64,000 nucleotides of DNA from Planctomycetaceae bacterium (GCA_018699955.1 JABISG010000147.1:32544-96543); one strand, 5' to 3'; shown: positions 8,744-17,957, counted from the stretch's first letter. A program made the numbers and translations. The notes: a model not told the origin generated them from the letters alone.

Positions 8744-8915
8744 CGCCCAAGCTCAAGCGTCAGTCAGAATTGGGAGGCGAAGCTCCGGCTAAGCCGCGTG
8801 TGGGATGGCTCTATCGCGCGCATGTTGAATGACGCGATCGACGAATGCGAAAAATGAATTTGTGGCGTCGCTTGGGCGTAGTGTATGCGGCTCGGCCGGA
8901 GCCTCGCCCTCCCAA
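8744..8915. repeat. large imperfect inverted-repeat element
   Basis: The segment at 8770-8797 (starting TTGGGAGGCGAAGCTCCGGC) is nearly complementary to 8887-8915 (ending GGAGCCTCGCCCTCCCAA). A second pair, CGCCCAAGC at 8744-8752 and GCTTGGGCG at 8870-8878, is also complementary. The pairs interleave rather than nest. The unit fills the gap between convergent genes and looks like a non-coding repeat element of this genome. Confidence 0.65.
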
Positions 8916-8946
8916 GTTTACGATCTGCCTACTTAGGCAAGGCTGA

Positions 8947-9567
8947 CTACTTCGTGTATTCAATCAACACGCCGTGACTGCAGGCAGCGCTGTCGTCTGG
9001 GCGAAAGTCGCGGTGCAGTGACACGATTCGCGCACCCGCGTCGATGTGAAATGCCAGCACGGGGTCGATCAGGTTTCCATCGGAGTCGCGTGCCTGAATG
9101 TAGTCGTCGATGGGAGTTGTCGCGTGTAGCGAATAGGCAGCCGGTCGCGTGAAGCCGACGATTCGACGGACGCCGGCAAGGCTGCGGGCCAACTCAATCT
9201 GACGATCAACCAACAATCGTCCCAGTCGATGACCGCGAACTTCCGGCAGCACACCCACGCCAACAAGTTGGTAAATCTCGCCGTCGCCGGTGTGCGAGCG
9301 CGTGAAGCGATTCCCGTCGGTGATTGAATCGTAACTGTGGGATTGGGCAGCCAGGAACTCTGTCGTAATTCGCTGGGCCGAGGCCGTGCCGACAATTCGT
9401 CCCGCGGCAATCGCCACGAGTTGGCCATCCGCATAGGCGGCGATCCGCGCGGCGAACTCGTCGGCGGTTGTCGCCAGCGGCGCGGGCCAGCTTTGCCGAT
9501 CGACATCGGCCATGGCTGCGGCATCGTCGGCGGTTGCCGGGCGCACGGTTATTTCTCGGTCAACCAT
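8947..9567 (-). CDS. GNAT-family N-acetyltransferase
   Basis: The 206-residue protein is a GCN5-related acetyltransferase. It opens with the typical ITVRPATADDAAAM strand and helix. Motif A is at about 100-120: VGVLPEVRGHRLGRLLVDRQ, where R-G-H-R-L-G binds the acetyl-CoA pyrophosphate. The ATG overlaps the end of the CoA-transferase gene by 19 bases, which suggests translational coupling. The acceptor cannot be told from sequence. A role with the upstream CoA-transferase and SDR genes in small-molecule CoA metabolism is only an inference from position. Confidence 0.8.
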   Translation of the reverse strand: MVDREITVRPATADDAAAMADVDRQSWPAPLATTADEFAARIAAYADGQLVAIAAGRIVGTASAQRITTEFLAAQSHSYDSITDGNRFTRSHTGDGEIYQLVGVGVLPEVRGHRLGRLLVDRQIELARSLAGVRRIVGFTRPAAYSLHATTPIDDYIQARDSDGNLIDPVLAFHIDAGARIVSLHRDFRPDDSAACSHGVLIEYTK

Positions 9568-10724
9568 TCATCCAACACCGAGTTGTTGTGTTCGCCAAGC
9601 TGGGGGGCATGCGGCGAAAGTGGGGGAGCGTGGCCGTTCATTCGCAGCGGCGATCCAGCCGCCAGAAACCGTTCACCCGCAGGGCTCTCCATCTCGCGGA
9701 GCATGTCGCGCGACTGCAGTTGCGGATCGGCAACCACTTCGGCAACATTCCGAATGGGAGCCGCCGGCACACCGGCCGCTGTGAGCAATTCCAGCCAATG
9801 CGCTTGCGGGTGTTCTTGCAACCGTGCCGCGAGTGTCTCATTGAGAAAGTCGGAATTGTCTGTCCGCGAGGCATTATCGGCGAGGCGGGGATCGTCGGCC
9901 AATTCCGGCTGGCCGATCACTTCACACAGTTTACGCCAAAGGGCATCGTTGCCTGCCGCGATGACAATCGAACCGTCGGCGGTGGGAAACGCCTGGAATG
10001 GCGTGATCGACGGGTGACGTGTCCCCAGTGGGACCGGCACATCACCGGTGACCGCATGCCGGGCGATGGCGTTCTCAAGCGCCGCGACCGCGCAATCGAG
10101 CATCGCGACGTCGGCAACGCAGCCTTCACCCGTCTGGTCGCGATGCCTTAGCGCCGAGATGACGGCGATCGCGCCGAACATGCCGGTCAAAATGTCGCTG
10201 ATCGACGTGCCGACGCGCACCGAGTGTCCCTCACTTTCGCCGGTAATGCTCATCAGCCCACTCATCGCCTGAATAATCACATCGTAGGCGGGCCGATTGA
10301 TGTTGCCGGTATGACCGTAACCCGACAGCGATGCGTAGACGAGTCGCGGGTTCACCTTTTTGAGATCGGCCGCCGAGAGTCCCCAGTCGGACATCGTGCC
10401 AGGCCGGAAATTCTCGACCAGCACGTCGGCCTGCTGGGCGAGTCGAAGGAACGTCGCGCAATCGGCTTCCTGCTTGAGATCCAGCGTAATGCTCTTCTTG
10501 CCGCGGTTGATGCTGGCAAAATACGCGCTCAATCCCGACGGCAGGAACGGGCCGAACTGACGCGAATCGTCACCGCTATCGGGCCGCTCAATCTTGACGA
10601 CTTCGGCCCCGAGGTCGGCGAGAATCATCGTGCAATACGGGCCGGCGAGGACGCGTGTGATATCGAGCACGCGCACGCCGGACAGCGGTTGCGGGTGCGT
10701 GGTCGTGTTTGTCGCTTCACTCAT
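9549..10724 (-). CDS. CaiB/BaiF-type (class III) CoA-transferase
   Basis: Class III CoA-transferases move CoA between carboxylic acids. The ATG at 10724 (MSEATNTT) fits; the frame continues to 10805 without protein-like sequence. The 391-residue product has the family opening GVRVLDITRVLAGPYCTMIL (16-35), the ADLGAEVVKIERP segment (36-48), LVENFRPGTM (102-111) and the catalytic Asp177 in VGTSISDILTGM. This is the position of the Asp that forms the aspartyl-CoA anhydride in formyl-CoA transferase. It lies 92 bases after the SDR gene and overlaps the GNAT gene, so the three probably form an operon. The acid substrate is unknown. Confidence 0.9.
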   Translation of the reverse strand: MSEATNTTTHPQPLSGVRVLDITRVLAGPYCTMILADLGAEVVKIERPDSGDDSRQFGPFLPSGLSAYFASINRGKKSITLDLKQEADCATFLRLAQQADVLVENFRPGTMSDWGLSAADLKKVNPRLVYASLSGYGHTGNINRPAYDVIIQAMSGLMSITGESEGHSVRVGTSISDILTGMFGAIAVISALRHRDQTGEGCVADVAMLDCAVAALENAIARHAVTGDVPVPLGTRHPSITPFQAFPTADGSIVIAAGNDALWRKLCEVIGQPELADDPRLADNASRTDNSDFLNETLAARLQEHPQAHWLELLTAAGVPAAPIRNVAEVVADPQLQSRDMLREMESPAGERFLAAGSPLRMNGHAPPLSPHAPQLGEHNNSVLDEWLTEK

Positions 10725-10816
10725 TTGTTTTGGTTCAATCCCGGCCAACCATGTTGTACTTAGTCGTCGCGTTATGGCACGACGGAACCGCATGAATGCG
10801 GTCACTACAAACCTGC

Positions 10817-11563
10817 TTATCCGGCCGCATTGCCGCCGTCAACCACAATCTCCTGTCCGGTAACGTGTCCGGCCGATTCAGACGCGAGAAAGAGCGCGAC
10901 TTCCGCGACATCCTGTGGCGTGCCGAGTTGTGCGGTCTTGAGCGGGCCAGTCAGTTTCGCCAGTAGCTGTTCGGTCTGTTTTGGTGACACGCCGATCTTC
11001 CGCCACATCAGTGTGTCCGTCGGTCCGGGCGCAATGCAGTTAACACGAATGCGGCGCGGTGCCAATTCCACTGCCAGCGAACGAGCCGTCGCAGCAACGG
11101 CTGCTTTTGTTGCATTGAATGCGCCGAGTCCACAGCCCTCTCGCATTCGGCCGGAAAGACAAATCACAGCGGCATTGGAATTGAGATGCGGCACGAATGT
11201 GCGAACGGTGTTGAGGGTCCCCAGGAAGTTGACCTGCAACTGCAAGTCGATCTCTGATGCATTGGCATGGACAAGTGGGGCAAGACGGGCGATGCCGGCC
11301 GCTGGGACGAGAATATCAGTTTGGCCGAACCGCCGTGATGTCGCCGTCGCCAGTCGTGCGAGGTCTTCGCCAACGGTCACATCGCCGGTCACTGTCAGCA
11401 CACGCGCCGGTGCCAGCGCAGCGACTTCTTCCAACGGAGCGGCGCTCCGGGCAAAGAGAACGACTTTGGCCCCCTCGCTGAGGAAAAGCTCAGCTGTCGC
11501 ACGGCCGATTCCGCTACCGCCCCCGGTAATGACGGCCACTTTGTTCAACAGAGTTTGCGGCAT
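10817..11563 (-). CDS. short-chain dehydrogenase/reductase, atypical active site
   Basis: This 248-residue protein is a classical-length SDR with the cofactor loop TGGGSGIG at 13-20, a D61 after the fourth strand, N112 (VNFLG) and the PG motif near 179-180. The active-site Tyr is missing: the Y-x-x-x-K position reads F149-N-A-T-K153 (codon at 11117-11119 is TTC on the minus strand), while S137 and K153 remain. The usual NNAG motif is PAAG. Normal proton-relay catalysis is therefore unlikely unless another residue substitutes. The C-terminal VTGQEIVVDGG is typical. It begins 24 bases after the PPC gene and precedes the CoA-transferase. Confidence 0.88.
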   Translation of the reverse strand: MPQTLLNKVAVITGGGSGIGRATAELFLSEGAKVVLFARSAAPLEEVAALAPARVLTVTGDVTVGEDLARLATATSRRFGQTDILVPAAGIARLAPLVHANASEIDLQLQVNFLGTLNTVRTFVPHLNSNAAVICLSGRMREGCGLGAFNATKAAVAATARSLAVELAPRRIRVNCIAPGPTDTLMWRKIGVSPKQTEQLLAKLTGPLKTAQLGTPQDVAEVALFLASESAGHVTGQEIVVDGGNAAG

Positions 11564-11587
11564 GGGGACACGCGACCGACACCCGGC

Positions 11588-13231
11588 CTATTTCTTTTTC
11601 GGTGCCGGCTTGAGGACAGTGAGCCAGAGGTCGGAAGTCTTTGATGTCAGGCCGGCAATTGGTGCGGTCGCTTTGCGGACGCGTTTGTCATCGTCGCCTT
11701 TGGGAGTCCCGACAATCTGAAAACCACTATCGACAATGATATCTTCCGCTGCCGTCAGCACCAACTCGACCTTCTTTGCCGTCGCCTTGTCTTTAGCAAC
11801 TGAGGCGACCGCTGTGACGGCAACACCTTCCGGCAAACCGGTCGCGGTGATTTCGATGTCGCCAGCGAATCCTCGCTCGCGCGTGACTGTCACCGGAAGT
11901 TTCAACGGTGTCCCGGCGGTCAGTTTGAATGTGTTGGCCGCTGCGCCCAGTTGGAAGTTGGGCGTCTGCAATTCTGCGGTGAGACGATATGCGTACCGCA
12001 ATCCTCCGTGACCGAAGAGGTCGGAGACCGAGAGAACATATTGACCATCTTTGGGAACCGTATAGTCCAGCGCGGGGTCGAATTCGCCGCGTTTGGGGTC
12101 ATCGACACGCTTCAAAACCTTACCGGCTGCATCCTTCAACTCAATCACCGCATCCAATTCCTGCCCGAGCGAGCGGGAGTCGATGCGGAGGGCGAGCCGT
12201 TCTCCCTTCTTCGCGGTAAATGCAAATCCGTCTTCATCTCCTGCCGACGAAATACAACCGGTAATTGTTGCTGGCAGGGTGAACTCAATCGACTTGTCTG
12301 CGACGTCTGGCTCCGGCTCGGAAATTGATGCGTGCTCATCGACTCGTACTTCGAGCGTGTTGGCTAGTTGGGCATGATGCACCCGCACCGTCTCGGCATC
12401 GCCGGTCTCGGGGATCGAGAACGTCTGAAGCGAATCATTGAGGTTCCATCCACGCAATTGCACCGAGCGGCCTGCGCCGCGCGTCACCGAGAACGGAATC
12501 GTGTGATCGACAAACGGCCCGTTTGTCAGTGTCAGCCGGTAAATGTAGGTCGCTGCTCCAGCCAGCCGAATCGAACTGTTTGGCTTCGACGGGAAGGCAA
12601 ACACGCGCACGAAATGCGTACCTGTCGTTGTTGCCGTGAATGCGAATTGCGGGTCGAAACCGCGGGCGTCGTCGTTCTGCTGAAGCACGAAACCCGCCGG
12701 CGAGACCACCTGCAACAAACCGTCCATGGGAGAACCCAACAGGCCGTTCGCTTCGAGCGAGGCAACCAGCGTTTCGCCCGCTTTCAAGGGTACGGCAAAG
12801 ACATCAACATCGCCGGCCTTCGCCAGCGCACCGTGAACGACGACCTGTGTGGAAGAAAGTTGTTGTGCTTTTTTCAGTTCGTTATTCGGTTCCTTGTCGA
12901 GCGTTTCGGTGAGAGTGCCGACGACGAATGGACGCAGAGCCGATGCACCTTCGGCATTTGTGAGGCGAATCCAACAGAGGCCGGGTTGCGAATCGGCGGG
13001 TACTGCGACGGTGAATTTCGAGCCTTTCTCAGGAACGGTAATCGTCACGTCGTCACGGCTGCACCATCCGCGCACGGGCGGAGTTCCCAAGCTACCGGAA
13101 ATCGTTACCTCAACCGTCTTTCCGCGCTGCGCACCGGCGGGCAACAGCGATTTCAATTCCGGCGCTGCGGCAAACGCGGAGTTAGTAACCAGCACAGTGA
13201 GCGCGAAGGCAATTGCGATGCGTAGATTCAC
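11588..13231 (-). CDS. secreted protein with pre-peptidase C-terminal (PPC) domains
   Basis: The 547-residue protein has a clear Sec signal peptide (1-22, cleaved after SAFAA). Two PPC-type beta-sandwich domains follow, each announced by a D-x-D-x-F motif: EPNNELKKAQQ then AGDVDVFAVPL near 113-150, and SSAGDEDGFAF near 335-345, plus Ig-like stretches at the start (an IPT-like AGAQRGKTVEVTI) and end. Proteins of this build commonly follow DUF1549/DUF1501 genes in planctomycetes, as here, and are presumed to work at the cell surface. No catalytic domain is seen. It is the third gene of the minus-strand cassette. Confidence 0.82.
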   Translation of the reverse strand: MNLRIAIAFALTVLVTNSAFAAAPELKSLLPAGAQRGKTVEVTISGSLGTPPVRGWCSRDDVTITVPEKGSKFTVAVPADSQPGLCWIRLTNAEGASALRPFVVGTLTETLDKEPNNELKKAQQLSSTQVVVHGALAKAGDVDVFAVPLKAGETLVASLEANGLLGSPMDGLLQVVSPAGFVLQQNDDARGFDPQFAFTATTTGTHFVRVFAFPSKPNSSIRLAGAATYIYRLTLTNGPFVDHTIPFSVTRGAGRSVQLRGWNLNDSLQTFSIPETGDAETVRVHHAQLANTLEVRVDEHASISEPEPDVADKSIEFTLPATITGCISSAGDEDGFAFTAKKGERLALRIDSRSLGQELDAVIELKDAAGKVLKRVDDPKRGEFDPALDYTVPKDGQYVLSVSDLFGHGGLRYAYRLTAELQTPNFQLGAAANTFKLTAGTPLKLPVTVTRERGFAGDIEITATGLPEGVAVTAVASVAKDKATAKKVELVLTAAEDIIVDSGFQIVGTPKGDDDKRVRKATAPIAGLTSKTSDLWLTVLKPAPKKK

Positions 13232-13258
13232 GATTGTAGCTCTTTGGTGTATGAATTT

Positions 13259-13311
13259 CGCTTGCGGTTTAGCGAGCCTGAGAACATCAATCGACCGCGA
13301 AACCGCAAGCG
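13259..13311. repeat. 12-bp inverted repeat
   Basis: CGCTTGCGGTTT at 13259-13270 is the exact complement of AAACCGCAAGCG at 13300-13311. It lies between the DUF1501 and PPC genes. The extended left arm CGCTTGCGGTTTAGCG recurs at 42987-43002. Confidence 0.65.
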
Positions 13312-13333
13312 GGATCGTTCATCAAGAAAAATA

Positions 13334-14662
13334 TCAACCCATCACTTCAACAATGGGTGTGGGGTCGGAAACCAAATGTGCCGGGCGGCCCTGCGGGGTG
13401 TACAGCAGCTTGTCGGGATTGACGCCCAATTTGCGGTAAATGGTCGAGGCGAAGTTCTCGGGCGATTTGACGTTATCGACGGCCGAATAACCGGCGCGGT
13501 CGGTTGCACCGACGACTGTTCCGCCCGGCGTTCCGCCGCCGGCCATTAACACCGACATGGCATTGGACCAATGATCGCGTCCGCCACGGGAGTTCACTTT
13601 GGGCGTCCGCCCGAACTCGCCCAGCATGACAACGAGCGTCGAATCCAGCATGCCGCGATCGTCCAAATCGTCGATGAGCGCCGCAACCGATTGATCGAGG
13701 CCCGGCATGCGTGAGTTGAACCGCGAGAAGATGTCGCCGTGATGATCCCAACCCCCTTCGTACAGCGTGATGAACGGCACGCCGGATTCGACCAACCGTC
13801 GCGCCAACAGCGCCCGTTGCCCGAATGCATCACGGCCGTATTTGTCGCGGAGGGAGTCCGATTCGGAGGCGATGTCAAATGCCTTCTGAGCCTCGGGCGA
13901 GGTGACCAGATCCATGCCCTGTTGATAATAGGTGTCGAGTCCTGCGACGGGGTCGGCTGCCACCGGTTGTTCGATTCGCGGCAGATGATCGACCAACTTT
14001 CGCAAATCGGCACGATGGGTGAAGCGGTCGTTGGAAAGTCCTTCGGGCAATGCGACATCGCGAACGCGAAAATTTGCGCTCGATGGGTTGTCTGAAACGA
14101 CAAACGGGGCATACTTCGCACCCAGAAAATTCGGGCCGCCCGAACGCGACATTCGCGGCATCGAAAAGTACGCCGGCAGGCTGGCAGCCGACTGTCGCTC
14201 GTATGCCGTCACCGAACCGAGGCTGGGATGAAAGCTCACAAACGCGCCGCAGCCAACGGGAATACGCGGCGGAGAACCGGTCATCATGTAGTGGTTGCCC
14301 GCGCCGTGATTTCCCTGGTTGTGCCGGATTGAGCGAATGATGGCGTAGCGATCAAGTCGCTCGGCAAGCTTGCGGCAGTGTTTCGAAAACTGAACACCGG
14401 GCAACTTGGTTGAGATGGCTTCGAAGTCGCCGCGGATCTCCGCAGGCGCTGCCGGTTTGGGATCGAATGTTTCGTAATGTGAAGGGCCGCCGTCCAGCCA
14501 GATGAGAATGCAGCTTTTGGCCTTTGCGGTCGGCTTATTCCCCTCGGCAGCGTTGCTGCGCAGTCGCAGCGCGTTGGCCAACCCGCCGCCCAGCAGCGAA
14601 CCCAACCCGAGTTGCAGGCAGTTGCGTCGCGAGAATCCTTCACAATTCCGATGTCCCACCAT
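13334..14662 (-). CDS. DUF1501 protein, Tat-exported (sulfatase-like fold)
   Basis: The 442-residue protein starts with a twin-arginine signal: FSRRNCLQLG at about 9-18 followed by a hydrophobic, glycine-rich stretch ending at LANAL. DUF1501 proteins have an alkaline-phosphatase/sulfatase-like fold and are hugely expanded in planctomycetes. Typical segments visible here are LIWLDGGPSHYETFDPKP (about 52-70), a SIRHNQGNHGAGNHYMMTG region with conserved His residues, and LVVMLGEFGRTPKVN then GGRDHW near 345-365. It is 63 bases downstream of the DUF1549/DUF1553 gene, its usual partner. The biochemical role is not established; metal-dependent hydrolysis is an inference from the fold. Confidence 0.92.
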   Translation of the reverse strand: MVGHRNCEGFSRRNCLQLGLGSLLGGGLANALRLRSNAAEGNKPTAKAKSCILIWLDGGPSHYETFDPKPAAPAEIRGDFEAISTKLPGVQFSKHCRKLAERLDRYAIIRSIRHNQGNHGAGNHYMMTGSPPRIPVGCGAFVSFHPSLGSVTAYERQSAASLPAYFSMPRMSRSGGPNFLGAKYAPFVVSDNPSSANFRVRDVALPEGLSNDRFTHRADLRKLVDHLPRIEQPVAADPVAGLDTYYQQGMDLVTSPEAQKAFDIASESDSLRDKYGRDAFGQRALLARRLVESGVPFITLYEGGWDHHGDIFSRFNSRMPGLDQSVAALIDDLDDRGMLDSTLVVMLGEFGRTPKVNSRGGRDHWSNAMSVLMAGGGTPGGTVVGATDRAGYSAVDNVKSPENFASTIYRKLGVNPDKLLYTPQGRPAHLVSDPTPIVEVMG

Positions 14663-14725
14663 GAATTCATCCTTATTTGGTTGAAGCGAACGTTTGGAGC
14701 GCTCCGCTTTCGCGTCGCGGCTGAC

Positions 14726-17221
14726 CTAGTTTTTGAACACAAACTCTGGCGTATTCAGCAGCGCCCAGAGTAGATCTTCGGTCGCGATGCGGCGGTTTGT
14801 CCCCTCTTTGTCGAAAAGACCGGTGCCGATTCTCAACTCTTCGGTGTCGGGAAACCGCGAGTAAACGAGCAAATACAATTCCTCGACAATCTTGGCCGGT
14901 GTCTGTTTGGCGTCGGCAAGTTTTGCGGCGCGGCCTTTATCACTGGTTGCTTTGCTATACAGGTTTCGCGCATTCATCAGATGCAAAGCCTGGACGATCG
15001 TCGTGTCGCCGGTTCGTTCGCAGGGCGGATCCTGGTTCGGATCGGGGCGGCCGAACGCGTCCAGAAAGATCGACTCGATGCGGTGTGTCCACAATTCCTT
15101 CGCCAGAGAACCGGCCGGCATGGCTGCGAAAGTTTCCGGAACGTCGGTGATGGCGGTGATGGCGTCGAGCAGAACTTCCGCCCGCAATCGCTGCCGGTAA
15201 TATCGTGAGTAGTTTCGCGTATCGACCACGTTCCGCTCGTTGGGAAGGGAACCCAATCCATACACGTGAGAGTTGGCAATGCGGCGGATGAGTTTTTTTA
15301 AGTCGAACTTCTGTGCGCGAAAGTCGGCGGCAAGCGCGTCGAGCAGCGGACCATTGGACGGCGGGTTCGTTCCCCGCAAATCATCGACCGGATCGACAAT
15401 TCCGCGACCCATCATGTCGGCCCACACACGGTTCACCATCACCTTGGCAAAGTACGGGTTCTCCTCTGAAGTAATCCACGCCGCCAGTGCAGCGCGGGGA
15501 TCTTCGCCTTCGGCAATTGGTGGTGCATTTCCGATCAACGGTCGCGGTTGCATGACTGCGCCGGTGAGCGGGTGTTTGACGCTGCCGGTTGATCGGTTGA
15601 AGATGAACTCCTCCGAACCCGAAATTGGGGCGGAGATTCCGGTTCCCTTGCGGCCCACTTGTGCAAAGTAAGCGGCGAAGCTGTAGAAGTCGTTCTGCCC
15701 CCACACCTCAAACGGATGATGATGGCAACGGGCACATTCCAACCGGACGCCCAGAAATAACTGGCTGACGATGGTCGTCAGGTCTTCGGGCGAACGACGA
15801 TCGCGAAACATGGTCACAGCGCCGTTGCGAAACGAACTGCCCTTGGCTGAAATCAGCTCACGCGTGAATTGATCGAGCGGCTTGTTCTTGCGAAACGAGT
15901 CGCGAATCCAGTAGTCGTAGTTCAGCGTCGCCTTGATGCCGACGTGATACGGATTCGGCCGCAGCAAATCGGCCCACTTGTTGGCCCAGTGCTCGGCAAA
16001 TTCTGGCTCGGCCAGCAAGCGATCGACAAGTTGCTCGCGTTTTTTCGGCGAGCCATCTTTGAGGAAGGCCCGCGTCTCTGCTGGAGTTGGCAGGCGGCCG
16101 ATGATGTCGATGGTGGCCCGTCGCAGAAAGCGTTGATCCGCCGCCGGCTCCGAGGGGTACAGTCTCAACCGTTCCAGTTTCTGCCAGACGTGTTTGTCGA
16201 TAAAATTCTTCTGCGGCAGTTTCTTGTAATATTCCGGAGAGACATCGCCGGCCAACGGGACTGCGATGTTGCAGACGGTGATCTGATCCAGGAAGCGGGC
16301 CATCACCGCGGCGTCGCCGGTAATTGTACCGGCGGAAATCAATCCGTCGGCGTTCACGCTGGCGATGGCCGACTCGTTCGATTGATACATGCTCAATCGC
16401 GTCACGTCGCGCTGGGAGCCGTCCGAATACCATGCCGTCACCAGCAACTGCTGTTGTTCTTTGTTTTCGAGAACGCGGTCGCCCGGTTCGATTGTCACGC
16501 GTTCGAGAGTTGGCGTCCCCTCCACGCGGCGAACCGCTCCGCCGTCAATCCATCGCAACATGGTCTGGTAGTGTTCACCCTCGAATTCGAGCCGCTTTCC
16601 TCCACCGTGTGGAGCGACCGACGTTGCTTTTTTTAGCAACAAACTTGCTTCGGGGTCGCCGAGAAACAGCCGCCGGCCGCGTGCTTCTTTGGTGAGCGCA
16701 TCGTGATCGAAGTTTGGATCGAAACCGAGCAACGATAGTTGAAACCCATTCTGTCCGCGTGCTTTCCCGTGGCACGCTCCTTGATTGCAACCCTGCCGCA
16801 CAAGGATCGGCTGGATGTCGCGCTCGAAATCGACCGGCAAGATGCCGGTGGCCTCAGTCACTTTCACGCTGACTTCTGCTTGCTGTCCGCCCGCCTGTAC
16901 AAGAATCCGCCCTTCGCCATCACCTGTCGGCATGACGATTCCACGTTCGTTAACCTGCGCGATATTCGGTGTCAGCGACTGATATGTCGCGGCACGTGTG
17001 AGATCGAACAGTCGGCCGGACGCATCGCTGCCGGTTACCAGGATCTGCTGTTTTGCCGCATGTCCCCGCAGGCTGAACGCAGCGGGCAAAAGCTGCAGCT
17101 TCGCGACGGAGTTGTTGTCTGCCGAAACGTCAGCAGCGCCGGCACGATTTTGTCCGACGAATGCCAGCAGCAGCAGCACGGCACTCGTTCGCCAAATGCA
17201 CATGTCTCGTTGGTTCTTCAT
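14726..17221 (-). CDS. DUF1549/DUF1553 cytochrome-like surface protein
   Basis: The 831-residue protein starts at the ATG at 17221 (MKNQRDMCIW), followed by a signal peptide (to about residue 30, RAGAAD). An Ig-like BIG2-type domain covers about 35-120. Then comes GCNQGACHGK near 145-155 with a CxxxxCH motif, and a second Ig-like stretch. The DUF1549 domain has FIDKHVWQKLERL and FLRRATIDIIGRLP, and includes the haem-type CARCHHHPFEVW near 510. The C-terminal DUF1553 domain has VNRVWADMMGRGIVDPVDD. These proteins are taken to be exported c-type haem proteins. The gene heads the cassette with DUF1501 and PPC. The function is unproven. Confidence 0.92.
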   Translation of the reverse strand: MKNQRDMCIWRTSAVLLLLAFVGQNRAGAADVSADNNSVAKLQLLPAAFSLRGHAAKQQILVTGSDASGRLFDLTRAATYQSLTPNIAQVNERGIVMPTGDGEGRILVQAGGQQAEVSVKVTEATGILPVDFERDIQPILVRQGCNQGACHGKARGQNGFQLSLLGFDPNFDHDALTKEARGRRLFLGDPEASLLLKKATSVAPHGGGKRLEFEGEHYQTMLRWIDGGAVRRVEGTPTLERVTIEPGDRVLENKEQQQLLVTAWYSDGSQRDVTRLSMYQSNESAIASVNADGLISAGTITGDAAVMARFLDQITVCNIAVPLAGDVSPEYYKKLPQKNFIDKHVWQKLERLRLYPSEPAADQRFLRRATIDIIGRLPTPAETRAFLKDGSPKKREQLVDRLLAEPEFAEHWANKWADLLRPNPYHVGIKATLNYDYWIRDSFRKNKPLDQFTRELISAKGSSFRNGAVTMFRDRRSPEDLTTIVSQLFLGVRLECARCHHHPFEVWGQNDFYSFAAYFAQVGRKGTGISAPISGSEEFIFNRSTGSVKHPLTGAVMQPRPLIGNAPPIAEGEDPRAALAAWITSEENPYFAKVMVNRVWADMMGRGIVDPVDDLRGTNPPSNGPLLDALAADFRAQKFDLKKLIRRIANSHVYGLGSLPNERNVVDTRNYSRYYRQRLRAEVLLDAITAITDVPETFAAMPAGSLAKELWTHRIESIFLDAFGRPDPNQDPPCERTGDTTIVQALHLMNARNLYSKATSDKGRAAKLADAKQTPAKIVEELYLLVYSRFPDTEELRIGTGLFDKEGTNRRIATEDLLWALLNTPEFVFKN

Positions 17222-17525
17222 ATCGCCCGGCGGGAGAAGAGGTAAGCGGTGGGTCATGGGCAGGACGGCAGTACACGCCGAGAGCGTAGACTGCTGTTGC
17301 TCCAGTATAACGCCCGAGCAGAGTCTCTCTCAATAGCAACGGCCCACAAACTCCCGTAACCGCAGGGGTTACCATTGCCGTTTCACCGGGCTTTTCCGGC
17401 GGCATGTCGTGACCCGTGTCATCGCCCCTTTCATGATCGAACGCCCTTTGATGATCGAACAAGGTCAGCGCGGCAGGAAGCAATCGGACCGCATGAATCC
17501 GGCCGGAGCGAATCAGTGGTTCCAC

Positions 17526-17957
17526 CTACTCGCTTTTGGGCGTCTTGCCTTCACCTAGCACTTTGATGTCGGCTGCGGCCAAAGCGAGGGGCTTGGTTCG
17601 CGAACAGATGATGGTGTAGAGGGGGATCGGCTTGATTTCGTCTTCCTTGGGCCGGTAGCTGTATAGCAGGTACGATTTTCCCTTCTTGAATGTGTAGCCA
17701 CAGCCGGCACCGCTGTTCGGCGTCAACACGGTCTCTGTCTTGCCATTCGTCCCCTTCCAGGTGCGGGCAATTTCAAACGTGACCTTGAAGTAATACTTCT
17801 TGAAGGGTTCGATCTTAGTGACTTTGCCGCTGAAGACCGCGGTGGAGTGTTTCAGCGACTCTTTCGTCGTCGGCACCCGACCACACGAACAAGCTTGGGC
17901 AATTGACGCGCTCATCAGAATCAATGAAAAGACCGCAAGCTGCAATCGCATAGCCAT
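17526..17957 (-). CDS. secreted TIMP/NTR-like protein
   Basis: The frame is open from 18149, but the credible starts are ATGs at 17957 or 17951 (MRLQLAVFSL), which give a signal peptide ending AQA and a mature protein of about 120 residues. The mature N-terminus is C-S-C-G, the arrangement of tissue inhibitors of metalloproteinases and NTR/netrin modules, in which the first Cys binds the metal. FSGKVTKIE and KVTFEIARTWKG strands and later Cys residues (GAGCGYTF, TIICSRT) fit the OB-like barrel. Bacterial homologues are of unknown function, and inhibition of a protease is only a family-based guess. Confidence 0.7.
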   Translation of the reverse strand: MAMRLQLAVFSLILMSASIAQACSCGRVPTTKESLKHSTAVFSGKVTKIEPFKKYYFKVTFEIARTWKGTNGKTETVLTPNSGAGCGYTFKKGKSYLLYSYRPKEDEIKPIPLYTIICSRTKPLALAAADIKVLGEGKTPKSE

